Positions 42,637 through 52,209 of a stretch of 64,000 nt of DNA are shown one piece after another. Below the pieces are notes generated by a model that saw only the letters and a list, made by a program, of their open reading frames with translations, did not search any database and was not told the origin of the DNA. The DNA lies in assembly GCF_026013615.1 (NCBI RefSeq), contig NZ_JAPDPI010000004.1, forward strand, positions 62,001 to 126,000, given 5' to 3'. This stretch comes from Plebeiibacterium marinum. GTDB taxonomy: Bacteria > Bacteroidota > Bacteroidia > Bacteroidales > Marinilabiliaceae. Both the position numbers and the translations under genes were made by a program. Position 1 is the first letter of the stretch, and each line of letters begins with the position of its first letter.

Positions 42637-44238
42637 ATGAAGTTTACTTTTTCATTTATCGACAAACGACAGGGGTCGGTTAAAGATGATATTTTATCTG
42701 GCCTTACCGTAGCCCTTGCCTTGGTACCGGAAGCGGTTGCCTTTGCCTTTGTTGCGGGTATTTCACCCATCATTGGTTTATATGGGGCTTTTATGATGGG
42801 CCTAGTCACTGCAGTATTGGGCGGAAGACCAGGAATGATATCCGGGGCAACTGGCGCACTTGCTGTAGTAATGGTTAACCTTGTTATTGAAGGGAATGCT
42901 ATGGGGCCAGATGGGAGTATGATGGGAATCCAATATTTATTTGCTACTATTATACTGGCCGGGTTAATTCAAATGTCAGCCGGCATGCTTAAACTCGGTA
43001 AATTTATCCGTATGGTTCCACAATCGGTAATGATGGGATTTGTAAATGGATTGGCTATTGTGATTTTCACATCGCAACTTGGCATGTTTAAAATAAACGG
43101 CGTATTTCTATCAGGATCAAAGCTATACATAATGCTTGGGCTCGTATTTTTAACCATGGCAATAATGTATTTTTTGCCAAAGTTTAGCAAAAAGATCCCG
43201 GCAGCCCTTGTAGGAATAATTGTGGTTTCGTTAATAGTTATACTTGGGGGTATTGAAACTGAAACAGTAAGATCCTTTGTTATTTCAGGAGGAGGCACAG
43301 GCATCAAGGCCGGATTGCCAACATTTAACATCCCCATGATTCCTTTAAACTTTGAAACACTCGGTTTTATTGCCCCTTATGCCTTTATCCTGGCAATGAT
43401 CGGATTGATCGAATCGTTAATGACCCTTACTTTGGTTGATGAATTAACAGAGACCAGAGGTAGTGGAAACAGGGAATGTGTTGCCCAGGGGATTGCAAAT
43501 ATCACAAACGGTTTTTTTGGAGGTATGGGTGGATGCGCCATGATTGGCCAAAGTATCATCAATATCAAATCAGGCGGCCGCGGCAGACTATCTGGAATTG
43601 TTGCAGCCATTGCTTTGCTAATGTTTATCCTATTTGGTTCTGCATATATTGAAATGATACCAATTGCAGCTCTTGTAGGGGTTATGTTTATGGTAGTTAT
43701 TGGAACTTTTGCGTGGAGTACGTTTAAAATCATCAATAAAATTCCAATAGCAGATGTTATCGTTATCGCCCTGGTTACTATCCTTACAGTGATTTTTGAC
43801 CTGGCAATTGCTGTTGCTGCAGGGGTTATTGTTTCAGCTCTCGTATTTGCCTGGGAAAACGCTGTAAAAATACGAATTTCAAGTACTATGGACGAAGAAC
43901 ATGGAGTTAAGCACTATATTGTTCATGGCCCGCTGTTTTTTGCTGCAACCGCAACTTTTTCAAATAGCTTTGATGTTAAAAACGACCCAAAAGAAGTGGT
44001 CATCAGTTTTGAAGACTCAAGAATTATGGATCAATCTGCTATTGAAGCCATCAATAAAGTAGCTGAAAAATACCAATTGGTAGGCACCAATGTACACCTG
44101 CGCTATTTAAGTCATGACTGTGTCAAATTAATCAATAGGGCTGAAAAAATATGTGACGTAAACATATTAAAAGACCCAGACTACCATGTTGCCATTAACG
44201 ATTATCGCAAAAAGGTTGAAGCGTTAAAAGCTAACTAA
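42637..44238 (+). CDS. SulP-family anion transporter with C-terminal STAS domain
   Basis: A 533-residue inner-membrane protein. The N-terminal domain with about 12-14 segments contains the SLC26/SulP motif LVPEAVAFAFVAGISPIIGLYGAFMM (residues about 28-53) and GFVNGLAIVIFTSQL near 130. A STAS domain follows from about residue 425 (HYIVHGPLFFAATATFSNSF, VISFEDSRIMDQSAIEAI). Substrates in the family include sulfate, bicarbonate and other anions; nothing here distinguishes them. Terminator at 44266. Confidence 0.93.
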   Translation: MKFTFSFIDKRQGSVKDDILSGLTVALALVPEAVAFAFVAGISPIIGLYGAFMMGLVTAVLGGRPGMISGATGALAVVMVNLVIEGNAMGPDGSMMGIQYLFATIILAGLIQMSAGMLKLGKFIRMVPQSVMMGFVNGLAIVIFTSQLGMFKINGVFLSGSKLYIMLGLVFLTMAIMYFLPKFSKKIPAALVGIIVVSLIVILGGIETETVRSFVISGGGTGIKAGLPTFNIPMIPLNFETLGFIAPYAFILAMIGLIESLMTLTLVDELTETRGSGNRECVAQGIANITNGFFGGMGGCAMIGQSIINIKSGGRGRLSGIVAAIALLMFILFGSAYIEMIPIAALVGVMFMVVIGTFAWSTFKIINKIPIADVIVIALVTILTVIFDLAIAVAAGVIVSALVFAWENAVKIRISSTMDEEHGVKHYIVHGPLFFAATATFSNSFDVKNDPKEVVISFEDSRIMDQSAIEAINKVAEKYQLVGTNVHLRYLSHDCVKLINRAEKICDVNILKDPDYHVAINDYRKKVEALKAN

Positions 44239-44265
44239 AGCAACAGCTTTCAAAATCAAAATATT

Positions 44266-44296
44266 CTAAAGCCATCAATTCCGATGGCTTTTTTTA
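44266..44296 (+). terminator. Intrinsic terminator of the SulP gene
   Basis: AAAGCCATC (44268-44276), loop AATTCC, GATGGCTTT (44283-44291), then Ts. Confidence 0.9.
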
Positions 44297-44520
44297 TTTA
44301 CATATAACACCTATATCTTTTATCAAGCCATATTTTCATCCTTACCAAAAACACAAAAAAGACACCGTTATAACTACAATTAACAACTGATAATAAACAT
44401 GTTGTACCAAATAAAATTTGGAAATATCAAATTATTATACAAACTTTAAGATAGTTAATATTTTTTTTATCACATATTTCATCATTAAGCCTTTATCTCA
44501 CTAACTCATAAACATTAAAT

Positions 44521-45846
44521 ATGCACCTACCTCTCATCTCCACCTTAGAACGATGGATCAGTATTAAAATCAGAAGAATAAACACGCAGGAAACATTTCA
44601 TTACATCCTGTTTTTCTGTATCGTAATCAGTATATTCTCAACTATTTCAAACCTAATCCTTGGTTTATCATATAAGCTGACCTTATTTACTGGAGCATCC
44701 TTACTATTAAATTGTTTACTATTATATCTATCTCATTTTAAAAACAAATACCATTTTGCAAAAAGGGCGTTTATTATATACATATTTGCTGCATTAAACT
44801 TTTTATGGCTTACCAATGGCGGCAGTAATGGTCCTACGTTATTTGTTTTACAAGCTTTCATTCCATTATTTTTATTCTTTATTGAAATAAAAAGAAAATC
44901 TCTACTTATCATCGCATTCTCAACCAATCTTTTGGCACTATTCACCTTAGAATATTATATGCCCCAAACCATCATTCCTTATAAAAGCACTTTTGATAGA
45001 TTTTTAGACCTCTACCTTGTATCAATGCTATTTTTCCTGATTGAAGTACCCTTATTGTACCTGATACAAAAGCAGTTTATAGCTCAAACCATGAACAAAA
45101 TAAACTCAGAACGTGTAAAATCAGGTTTCCTGGAAAATATGAGCCACGAAGTCCGCACTCCGATGAACGCCATTATTGGCTTTTCTGAGTTATTAAAAAA
45201 CTGTGAAGATGATGCTCAAACAAAGGAATTTTACTTTAAGATAATTAAGGAAAACGGAGACTCGCTCCTAAAACTTATGAACAACATTATTACCGCCACG
45301 CAACTTGAAGCCGGACTAATTGAACCAAACAAAAAAACAACACTCATAAAGCCTCTAATTGTCAGGCTTTTTAACTCTTTTTCCAACCAATTGCCTCCGA
45401 ATAAAAATATAGTTTTATCCTACGAAATCAACTGCAACGAGAACCTGGAAGTTTTTACTGACGAATTACTATTGCATCAGGCCCTTTCAAACCTTATTTC
45501 AAACGCCATAAAATACACACAACAAGGCGAAGTAAAGTTTGGGATTGCCCATTGTCATAAAAACAAAAACAATATAAAGATATTTGTACGCGATACAGGC
45601 CCGGGTATAACAAGCGAAAAACAGAAAATGATCTTTAAAAAATTCAACACCATAAGTTTTAAGCTCAACAACAAGAAGGATGGTGTTGGCCTAAGTCTTT
45701 CTATAAGTTACGACCTGATAAAAAAACTAAATGGCACCATAATTATAAATTCCGAAGTTGGTAAGGGAACTGAGTTTTTAGTTTCGATACCTAAAAAAAT
45801 CAAAGCAAAAAGCAAACCTTCAAAAAAAATATCCTGTCTAAACTAA
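44521..45846 (+). CDS. Membrane-bound sensor histidine kinase (orphan)
   Basis: A 441-residue kinase. The first about 190 residues are a bundle of about six hydrophobic segments without a periplasmic sensor domain, followed by HisKA with H near residue 209 (ENMSHEVRTPMNAIIGFSELL) and HATPase (NLISNAIKYTQQGEV, RDTGPGITSEKQ, KDGVGLSLSISYDLI). The usual GLGLsIs box reads GVGLSLS. A basic tail (KKIKAKSKPSKKISCLN) ends the protein. There is no response regulator beside it. The sensed signal is unknown and may lie within the membrane. Confidence 0.92.
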   Translation: MHLPLISTLERWISIKIRRINTQETFHYILFFCIVISIFSTISNLILGLSYKLTLFTGASLLLNCLLLYLSHFKNKYHFAKRAFIIYIFAALNFLWLTNGGSNGPTLFVLQAFIPLFLFFIEIKRKSLLIIAFSTNLLALFTLEYYMPQTIIPYKSTFDRFLDLYLVSMLFFLIEVPLLYLIQKQFIAQTMNKINSERVKSGFLENMSHEVRTPMNAIIGFSELLKNCEDDAQTKEFYFKIIKENGDSLLKLMNNIITATQLEAGLIEPNKKTTLIKPLIVRLFNSFSNQLPPNKNIVLSYEINCNENLEVFTDELLLHQALSNLISNAIKYTQQGEVKFGIAHCHKNKNNIKIFVRDTGPGITSEKQKMIFKKFNTISFKLNNKKDGVGLSLSISYDLIKKLNGTIIINSEVGKGTEFLVSIPKKIKAKSKPSKKISCLN

Positions 45847-45996
45847 CAGTCACTATACACTATATTACAATTACTTAAACAAAATAAAACCAACATATGT
45901 GAAATTTATTTACGGTTAACAAATGCAAATTTCACCATTAATAAAAACCTTTTTATAACTTTCTTGTTCTTTTCATAAACAAAAACAAATTAAATA

Positions 45997-46509
45997 ATGA
46001 ACAAGACAGATTTACAAATTACATTCGCAGGAAATCCTGTAACAATAGTAGGTAATAAAATAAACGTTGGTGATAAAGCACCTGACTTTACTGTTATAAA
46101 TGAAAAACTAGAACCTGTAAAACTTTCTGATTATGATGGAAAAGTAAAGGTTCTTGTTATATATCCATCAATTGACACTGGCGTATGTGCCGCTCAAAAC
46201 AGAAGGTTTAATGTAGAAGCCAACAACCTGAAAGATGTTGTGGTCCTATCTATTTCTGTTGACCTTCCTTTTGCACAAAGCCGCTTTTGTGGTGCAGAAG
46301 GGCTTGAAAACATCATAACTCTTTCCGATCATAAAGACCTTGATTTTGGCGAGAAATATGGTTTTGTTATTGATGAATTCAGGTTGTTAACACGCGGGAC
46401 TGTTATTATCGACAAAGATAATACAGTTAAATATGTTGAGTATGTTCCTGAAATTACTAATGATCCGGATTACGACGGAGCTTTAAATGCTGCAAAAGAA
46501 TTGATTTAA
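45997..46509 (+). CDS. tpx: Thiol peroxidase (Tpx-type peroxiredoxin)
   Basis: A 170-residue peroxiredoxin that reduces organic hydroperoxides. The peroxidatic cysteine is C64 in YPSIDTGVCAAQ and the resolving cysteine is C98 in SRFCGAEG, the spacing of the Tpx group. The C-terminal SxDH and EFRLLTRGTVIIDKDN regions also match. It is a single-gene unit with a strong terminator at 46526. Confidence 0.96.
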   Translation: MNKTDLQITFAGNPVTIVGNKINVGDKAPDFTVINEKLEPVKLSDYDGKVKVLVIYPSIDTGVCAAQNRRFNVEANNLKDVVVLSISVDLPFAQSRFCGAEGLENIITLSDHKDLDFGEKYGFVIDEFRLLTRGTVIIDKDNTVKYVEYVPEITNDPDYDGALNAAKELI

Positions 46510-46525
46510 ATAAAAATTGAAATAA

Positions 46526-46567
46526 AAAAAAGCTGCTTTGGAAACACAATCCTAAAGCAGCTTTTTT
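46526..46567. terminator. Intrinsic terminator of tpx, bidirectional
   Basis: AAAAAGCTGCTTT pairs with AAAGCAGCTTTTT around a 14-nt loop, with A and T tracts on both sides. It serves tpx and possibly the convergent symporter gene at 46652. Confidence 0.88.
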
Positions 46568-46651
46568 TATTTCCTTATCATTTCAATATCTGTGGGCAAT
46601 AAACTTGCAAAACTCAACTTTACAAAACCAACCAATTTACATTAAAACACC

Positions 46652-48031
46652 TTACTGGGCATACTTATCAATAATTGTTGCCACAGTTGCATCCCCTGTT
46701 ACATTTACAGTAGTTCTTACCATATCCAGGATTCTATCAACAGGCAGAATAATAGCGATCCAGGCTGGGTTTAATCCTACAGAGTTTAACACTACCATCA
46801 GCATAACTACTCCTGCACTGGGAATTGCAGCAGAACCTATACTGGCTAGCGTTGCTGTTAATACTACGGTAATTTGTTGCCATAATGAAAGATCAATCAT
46901 ATGCATCTGAGCAAGAAAAACGACTGCAACAGCCTGATAAAGGCTAGTTCCATCCATATTTACAGTAGCTCCTATTGGCAATACAAAACCAGCTGTTTTT
47001 TTATCCACACCTAAATTTTCCTCTACACACTCAAATGTAACAGGCAAAGTAGCTGCGCTGGAGCTGGTTGAAAAGGCCAATGCCTGTGCCGGACTTATCC
47101 CCCTTAAAAAGTCAAAAAACTTACGTTGAGGTACTAACATTTTTAAAACAGCAGGATAGATAACAAAAGCCATCAGTAACAAACCAACTACAACTGTAAC
47201 AGAATACCATCCCAATCCTTTAAATATCTCAACAATCATGGCTGGATTATCTCCGGCAATATCATTTATAACTCCAGCCATCAAGGCAAATACGAAAAAC
47301 GGAGATCCTTTCATAATTATATCTACCATCTTAATAAAAACCTCGGAGGCCCCATCAAAAAATTGAATTAAAACTATTGATTTTTCAGTAGGAACATACA
47401 GTATTGCAATCCCAAAGAAGATGGCAAAGAATATAATTTGGAGCATAGATCCATTACCACTAAGGGCATTGAAGATATTTACCGGAACCACATCAACAAG
47501 AGCCTGAAGTGGCCCATGATCCTTTGGAGACTGAAAAACCGGTGCTTTATCCATGGAAACATCTCGTTTCAGCTGTTCGCGCTTCTGTAATACAATCTCT
47601 TCTAATTCAGGCGAATCAATAAGCCGAACCTGATCTTTAATTTCTACCCCCTCTTGTTTTGCCCAAAGTTCATAGGTAATCCTACTTTCTGTACGTATCT
47701 CTTCCGACAGCGATTTTCCGGGGGCAATAGCATTCACTAACACCAAGCCTAAGGAAACCGCTAATACCGTAGTAATTAAATACAAACCCAAAGTCCTGAC
47801 CCCCAATTTACCAAGATCTTTGGGATTACCCAGGCTAACAATACCACTTATTATTGAGAATAAAATCAATGGAATTGCAATTAATTTTAACAGGTTAATA
47901 AATATTTTACCAAACGGGGCAATCCAGTCACGGGTAAATTCCTGCCAGCCCAGCCAACCTGATAAAATGGCCCATACAGCACCCAATATAATACCAAGAA
48001 TAATTTTTATGTAAAGAGGAGTATTTTTCAT
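46652..48031 (-). CDS. Dicarboxylate/amino acid:cation symporter (DAACS, GltP/DctA type)
   Basis: A 459-residue membrane protein with the family motifs: AFSTSSSAATLPVTFECVEEN (residues about 330-350, the serine-rich re-entrant loop), VLPIGATVNMDGTSLYQAVAVVFLAQ near 360, and GSAAIPSAGVVMLMVVL near 405. The last is the AGIPgag loop. A 60-residue soluble insertion (TESRITYELWAKQEGVEIKDQ...KAPVFQSPKDHGP) between helices 3 and 4 is longer than in GltP. It probably imports glutamate, aspartate or C4-dicarboxylates with sodium or protons. Start is an ATG at 48031. Confidence 0.95.
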   Translation of the reverse strand: MKNTPLYIKIILGIILGAVWAILSGWLGWQEFTRDWIAPFGKIFINLLKLIAIPLILFSIISGIVSLGNPKDLGKLGVRTLGLYLITTVLAVSLGLVLVNAIAPGKSLSEEIRTESRITYELWAKQEGVEIKDQVRLIDSPELEEIVLQKREQLKRDVSMDKAPVFQSPKDHGPLQALVDVVPVNIFNALSGNGSMLQIIFFAIFFGIAILYVPTEKSIVLIQFFDGASEVFIKMVDIIMKGSPFFVFALMAGVINDIAGDNPAMIVEIFKGLGWYSVTVVVGLLLMAFVIYPAVLKMLVPQRKFFDFLRGISPAQALAFSTSSSAATLPVTFECVEENLGVDKKTAGFVLPIGATVNMDGTSLYQAVAVVFLAQMHMIDLSLWQQITVVLTATLASIGSAAIPSAGVVMLMVVLNSVGLNPAWIAIILPVDRILDMVRTTVNVTGDATVATIIDKYAQ

Positions 48032-48064
48032 TAAACTACAATACTTTCGACTTTTAACTCAAAA

Positions 48065-49141
48065 CTAGCTATACATCTTATTCAAATATATCATATCAAC
48101 CATAACCATAGCTGCCATAGCCTCAACAATAGGTACTGCACGAGGCAGCACACATGGATCATGACGCCCTTTTACCGTAGTCTGCACCTCTTCGCCATGC
48201 TTATTAACGGTATTTTGCTCTTTTAAAATAGTTGCAATAGGTTTAAAAGCAATATTCATGTATATATCTTCTCCATTGGTAATTCCTCCTTGAACACCGC
48301 CTGACTTATTGGTCCGGGTCCTGACCTGTTCCCCTTCCATATAAAACTCATCATTGTGCTCAGTTCCTTTCATCTCACCTGCCTTAAAGCCCATACCATA
48401 TTCAAATCCCTTAACGGCATTAATACCCAACATTGCTTTTCCCATCTCAGCATGGAACTTATCAAACACCGGCTCTCCCAGTCCAACTGGAGAATTTTTA
48501 ACTACACAAGTAATCACTCCTCCAACCGAATCTTTTGCCTGACGAACCTGATCAATATATTCAATCATTTTTTCTGCCATTTCAGCATCGGGGCAACGAA
48601 CAATATTATCTTCAATCTTCGACAAATCCAGTTCGTTGTATGTCTTTTCCAGCTTAATATTGCCAACTTGAGAAGTATAGGCAGCAATATCAACTCCATA
48701 TTTTTTTAAAGTCAGTTTAGCAATTGCGCCGGCAACCACCCGTGCAATGGTTTCCCTTGCAGAGGAACGTCCCCCTCCCCTATGATCACGGATACCATAT
48801 TTGCTTTGATATGTATAATCGGCATGGGAAGGCCGGAATACATCCTTTATATTTCCATAATCCTTTGAGCGCTGATCGGCATTCCAAATTACAAAACCTA
48901 TAGGTGTACCTGTTGCTATACCATCCATAACACCGGATAAAATCTCCACTTTATCCTTTTCATCCCGTGGTGTAGTAATTGAACTCTGACCAGGACGGCG
49001 ACGGTTCAATTCACCTTGAATAAAATCCATATCTATTTCCAGTCCCGGCATAACGCCTTCTATTACACCACCAACTGCTTTACCATGTGACTCACCAAAA
49101 GATGTAAGTTTAAAAAATTTTCCAAAAGAATTACCTGCCAT
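48065..49141 (-). CDS. aroC: Chorismate synthase
   Basis: Last step of the shikimate pathway, forming chorismate from EPSP with reduced FMN. The 358-residue protein shows the signatures [18 protein letters not shown] (residues about 12-30), [23 protein letters not shown] (about 115-137) and RGTxxGKGRHDPC-like [20 protein letters not shown] (about 325-345). It is on the same strand as the symporter, 33 nt before it. Its product is the substrate expected for the chorismatase-like gene at 15926, but the two genes are far apart and no link is shown. Confidence 0.97.
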   Translation of the reverse strand: MAGNSFGKFFKLTSFGESHGKAVGGVIEGVMPGLEIDMDFIQGELNRRRPGQSSITTPRDEKDKVEILSGVMDGIATGTPIGFVIWNADQRSKDYGNIKDVFRPSHADYTYQSKYGIRDHRGGGRSSARETIARVVAGAIAKLTLKKYGVDIAAYTSQVGNIKLEKTYNELDLSKIEDNIVRCPDAEMAEKMIEYIDQVRQAKDSVGGVITCVVKNSPVGLGEPVFDKFHAEMGKAMLGINAVKGFEYGMGFKAGEMKGTEHNDEFYMEGEQVRTRTNKSGGVQGGITNGEDIYMNIAFKPIATILKEQNTVNKHGEEVQTTVKGRHDPCVLPRAVPIVEAMAAMVMVDMIYLNKMYS

Positions 49142-49159
49142 TGTTATTTAATGATTATT

Positions 49160-49199
49160 AGATTAGAGACTTGAGATAAGGGACTCTTGGCCTTAATTA
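49160..49199. repeat. Degenerate intergenic repeat (GATTAGAGACTTGAGATAAGGGA type)
   Basis: Resembles the GATAAGAGACAAAAGATAAG block at 25109. It lies in the 295-nt gap between aroC and slyD, which otherwise holds only the slyD terminator and AT-rich sequence. Confidence 0.5.
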
Positions 49200-49377
49200 A
49201 TTCAATATCTGTCTAATCTACAAGTTCAATATTGATAAAATGTTAGTTTCATAAGCATATCTTTCAAGAAGTCTAAATATCTCTTATTTAAAATCTAACA
49301 ATCTATATTACATGATTAATGTCACAAAAATAGAAAAGATATTGAATTATCCCTTTCACATATATTGTATAAAAATA

Positions 49378-49412
49378 AAAAAGCCCATTTTCACATAGAA
49401 AACAGGCTTTAT
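49378..49412 (-). terminator. Probable terminator of slyD
   Basis: AAAAAGCCCATTTTC and GAAAACAGGCTTT form a stem with two mismatches around ACATA. It lies 25 nt past the slyD stop and is followed on the minus strand by a T-rich tract. Confidence 0.7.
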
Positions 49413-49436
49413 ATTTTAAATTTTTATCGTGCTTTG

Positions 49437-50027
49437 TTATGAACAACCACAACCACCTGATCCGGATCCATCAGATCCACAAGATCCGCTATCACAACCT
49501 GTTTGTGCATCACCGCAGCCACAACCTGAACCACAGCCACCGCCACCAACTACAGCCATAATTTCCTCATCAGTAGCTTCTCTCACTTCTTTTACAGCAC
49601 CAGAAAAGAATAGATCATCGCCTGCCAACGGATGATTAAAGTCCATTTGCACATGTTCATCAGTAACATCTAAAACAATACCATTCAAACGGTTTCCCTG
49701 AGCATCCTGCATAGGAACCATATTTCCTACTTTAATCAACTCCTCATCCATTTTACCATCATTTACTTCAAAAATATTCTTAGGAATATTTACCTTAGCC
49801 TCTTCATTTATCTGGCCATAAGCATCATCTGCCTTTAGCTCAAACTTAAATTCTTCTCCGGCCTTTAATCCCTCAAGCTTATTCTCGAACATTTGCAACA
49901 TTCTTCCTGTTCCAAAAATAAACTCCAATGGTTTTTCTTCACTGGTTTCTTCAACAATCTCCCCCTCAAATCCGTTCAATCGCAACACATAGGATAGTGT
50001 TACCATTTTGTTTCTTGAAATTTCCAT
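49437..50027 (-). CDS. slyD: FKBP-type peptidyl-prolyl isomerase SlyD with metal-binding tail
   Basis: A 196-residue cytoplasmic protein: FKBP domain with an inserted flap (IF) domain (residues 1-150) showing VLRLNGFEGEIVEET, FIFGTGRMLQMFENKLEGLKAGEEF, and NHPLAGDDLFFSGAVKEVREAT. The C-terminal 35 residues are a Cys/Gly-rich tail (GGGGCGSGCGCGDAQ...), with eight cysteines, that matches SlyD nickel- or zinc-binding tails but has no histidines. SlyD acts in protein folding and metallocentre assembly, such as hydrogenase nickel insertion. No nickel enzyme is visible here. The tail extends to the stop at 49437. Confidence 0.94.
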   Translation of the reverse strand: MEISRNKMVTLSYVLRLNGFEGEIVEETSEEKPLEFIFGTGRMLQMFENKLEGLKAGEEFKFELKADDAYGQINEEAKVNIPKNIFEVNDGKMDEELIKVGNMVPMQDAQGNRLNGIVLDVTDEHVQMDFNHPLAGDDLFFSGAVKEVREATDEEIMAVVGGGGCGSGCGCGDAQTGCDSGSCGSDGSGSGGCGCS

Positions 50028-50191
50028 ATATTTTATCTTTTAATGATTTCTATATCAAATTATTTATGCAAAGAAAGCGAGTTTTTTATTATAAACAAAA
50101 AGCCAATTGCAAAAAAAAGACTTAAATATCTTAAATAGATAAGTAAATCGACCTAATACGCATTATTAAATATTTGTTTTAAACCCGGTTA

Positions 50192-52138
50192 CTAATCAAA
50201 GGCGTTTAAGCAACCAAACTTTTTTGAATATCCTATCATCTGTTGAGCATAATCTGTCTGGTAAGATATACAAACATCTATAATTTCTTCACCTTTTTTC
50301 TGCAATTCCATTTCAGGGTTTAAAAATCCGGTAAACGGAGGAAGCTTCAATTTTTCATACCGCTCCAAAACTTCCCTGTGCAAATCCTTTTCAATAGTAA
50401 CACCATAGGTTTCAACAATCAATTTTGCAGCTTCATAATCTCCCTCTGATTTTATTCTTTGTATCTCCCGAAGCAATTCACCAAACAAGGTGTGTAGCTT
50501 TTCAAAATCATGAATTACAAAATAAGTTTTGCCCTTTTCTATTACCTTCTTTATTACTTCGTCCTGCCCTTTTTCGTAAACCCATTTACATATGAGTTGT
50601 CGGTTTCGCATATGAGCCTGTTCAATATGGTCACCCAATTTAATCCTTGTTATTTGGGTTAGCAATCCGTTTCTGATGTACGAATTATAATGAGCTTTTG
50701 CAGCATCCAAATGTGGAATTAACCCCAATTCTAGTGTTTTGGGATGATACATAAAATACAAGCCATACAAATCGGCTCGGGCTTCTTCAATTACAGAGCC
50801 AAAAGATTTCAAATCTTCGGAACTCACACCAGCCATCAACTTCCCGGAACCATGTCCCACACATTCATGCAAGTGCGTATGCAAATTATCCGCTATTGCC
50901 CCATATTTTTTTTCAAGCTCAACATCTTCTCCTGAGCACGTAAATTCTTCTGCGAATCCTGTGCTTAACGAAGCTTTATGGTGTGCATTTGAAATATTGG
51001 TCAACGTAACCGATTTAGATCCAAACTCTTCCCTTATCCATTCGGCATTAGGCAGGTTGATACCCAATGGACTAGCCGGATAACAATCCCCTCCTAACAT
51101 TACTGCATTTATAGCTTTCAAAGAAATACCAACAATCTCATCCTTTTTAAACTTTTTGTCTACCGGAGAGTTTGCTTCAAACCAATTTGCATTTTCTGCA
51201 ATCACCTGGGCTTTTCTGGTTTCATCTTCATCCTTTATTTGCACCAATCCTTCCCAGGTTGCCTTCATGCCCATTGGATCGCCATATGTTTCTATAAACC
51301 CATTTATAAAATCCACATCGCCACAAAGAGCCTTTACCCAACTGATATTAAAATCATCAAAAGTTTCCAAATCACCAGTCTGGTAAAACCTCACCAACAA
51401 ATCAATAATGGCAATCTGCTCTTCTGACTCTGCGTAGTTTTTAGCCTGCTTCAGGTTATGAACAATTTCATCAATGGCATTTCCATACAGTCCTGAGGAT
51501 TTATATACCTCTTCAGTTATTTTTCCATTATTTTTGACAAGTCGTGAATTTAAACCAAAAGAAAGCTTTTTGTTTTCTGATTCATCTTTCAACTTTTGGT
51601 AATAGGATTCTACTTCTGTTTGATTTACTCCGTGGTAAAAATTATTTGCAGAAGAGGTGATCAGGTCGAAATCCGGATTTGTATTTACCCTTTTTGCACT
51701 TACTTCAGGATTAAATATCAGCTCCTTTAATTTTTCTAAATTTTGTGCATTCAGATGGTCATCTGTAATCTTGCCAGCACCTACATTTAACTTACTAACC
51801 CACAACGAAAAAGTCTCAGCAGAAAATCCAGGGATAAATTTATCCGTACTGTAATGGTGATGAACCCCTGACGAAAACCAAACCTTTTTTAAATAGGTAA
51901 CAAAAGCTTCCCACTCCGCATGCTGATCTTCGTTAACCTGTACATAAACAGCTTCGAGGATATCACGTAAGTAAAGGTTATACTTTCCGTGCTGATCCCA
52001 TAAAATATCTCGCCCGGCCAATGTTGCCTGGCTTAAATAATAAACATATAGCTTTTGCTTTAATGTCAGCTTTTGAAAACCGGGAACATCAAACCTAAAT
52101 ATTTTTATATCATCAAACTTTTCTGCAAAAACACCCAT
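50192..52138 (-). CDS. Dipeptidyl peptidase III family (M49) metallopeptidase
   Basis: A 648-residue zinc exopeptidase removing dipeptides from N-termini. The zinc-binding motif is HECVGH (HExxGH) in LHECVGHGSGKLMAG near residue 425, and the downstream glutamate ligand motif is EEARAD in VIEEARADLYGLYFM near 450. Length and motifs fit the short bacterial DPP III form known from Bacteroides. No signal peptide is seen, so it is presumably cytosolic and completes peptide breakdown, as with the PepD at the right edge. Confidence 0.94.
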   Translation of the reverse strand: MGVFAEKFDDIKIFRFDVPGFQKLTLKQKLYVYYLSQATLAGRDILWDQHGKYNLYLRDILEAVYVQVNEDQHAEWEAFVTYLKKVWFSSGVHHHYSTDKFIPGFSAETFSLWVSKLNVGAGKITDDHLNAQNLEKLKELIFNPEVSAKRVNTNPDFDLITSSANNFYHGVNQTEVESYYQKLKDESENKKLSFGLNSRLVKNNGKITEEVYKSSGLYGNAIDEIVHNLKQAKNYAESEEQIAIIDLLVRFYQTGDLETFDDFNISWVKALCGDVDFINGFIETYGDPMGMKATWEGLVQIKDEDETRKAQVIAENANWFEANSPVDKKFKKDEIVGISLKAINAVMLGGDCYPASPLGINLPNAEWIREEFGSKSVTLTNISNAHHKASLSTGFAEEFTCSGEDVELEKKYGAIADNLHTHLHECVGHGSGKLMAGVSSEDLKSFGSVIEEARADLYGLYFMYHPKTLELGLIPHLDAAKAHYNSYIRNGLLTQITRIKLGDHIEQAHMRNRQLICKWVYEKGQDEVIKKVIEKGKTYFVIHDFEKLHTLFGELLREIQRIKSEGDYEAAKLIVETYGVTIEKDLHREVLERYEKLKLPPFTGFLNPEMELQKKGEEIIDVCISYQTDYAQQMIGYSKKFGCLNAFD

Positions 52139-52209
52139 AAATAATTGAATAGAATTTTAAAACTATGATTGAGGGTAACAAAATGAACAATTGTTAACGC
52201 CCTCTCTCT

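Noticed and set aside
46605-46910. 101-residue plus-strand ORF over the 3' end of the symporter gene
   Set aside because: It is antisense to the conserved AGIPgag-type region of the DAACS symporter, and its translation has no domain. Shadow of a real gene.
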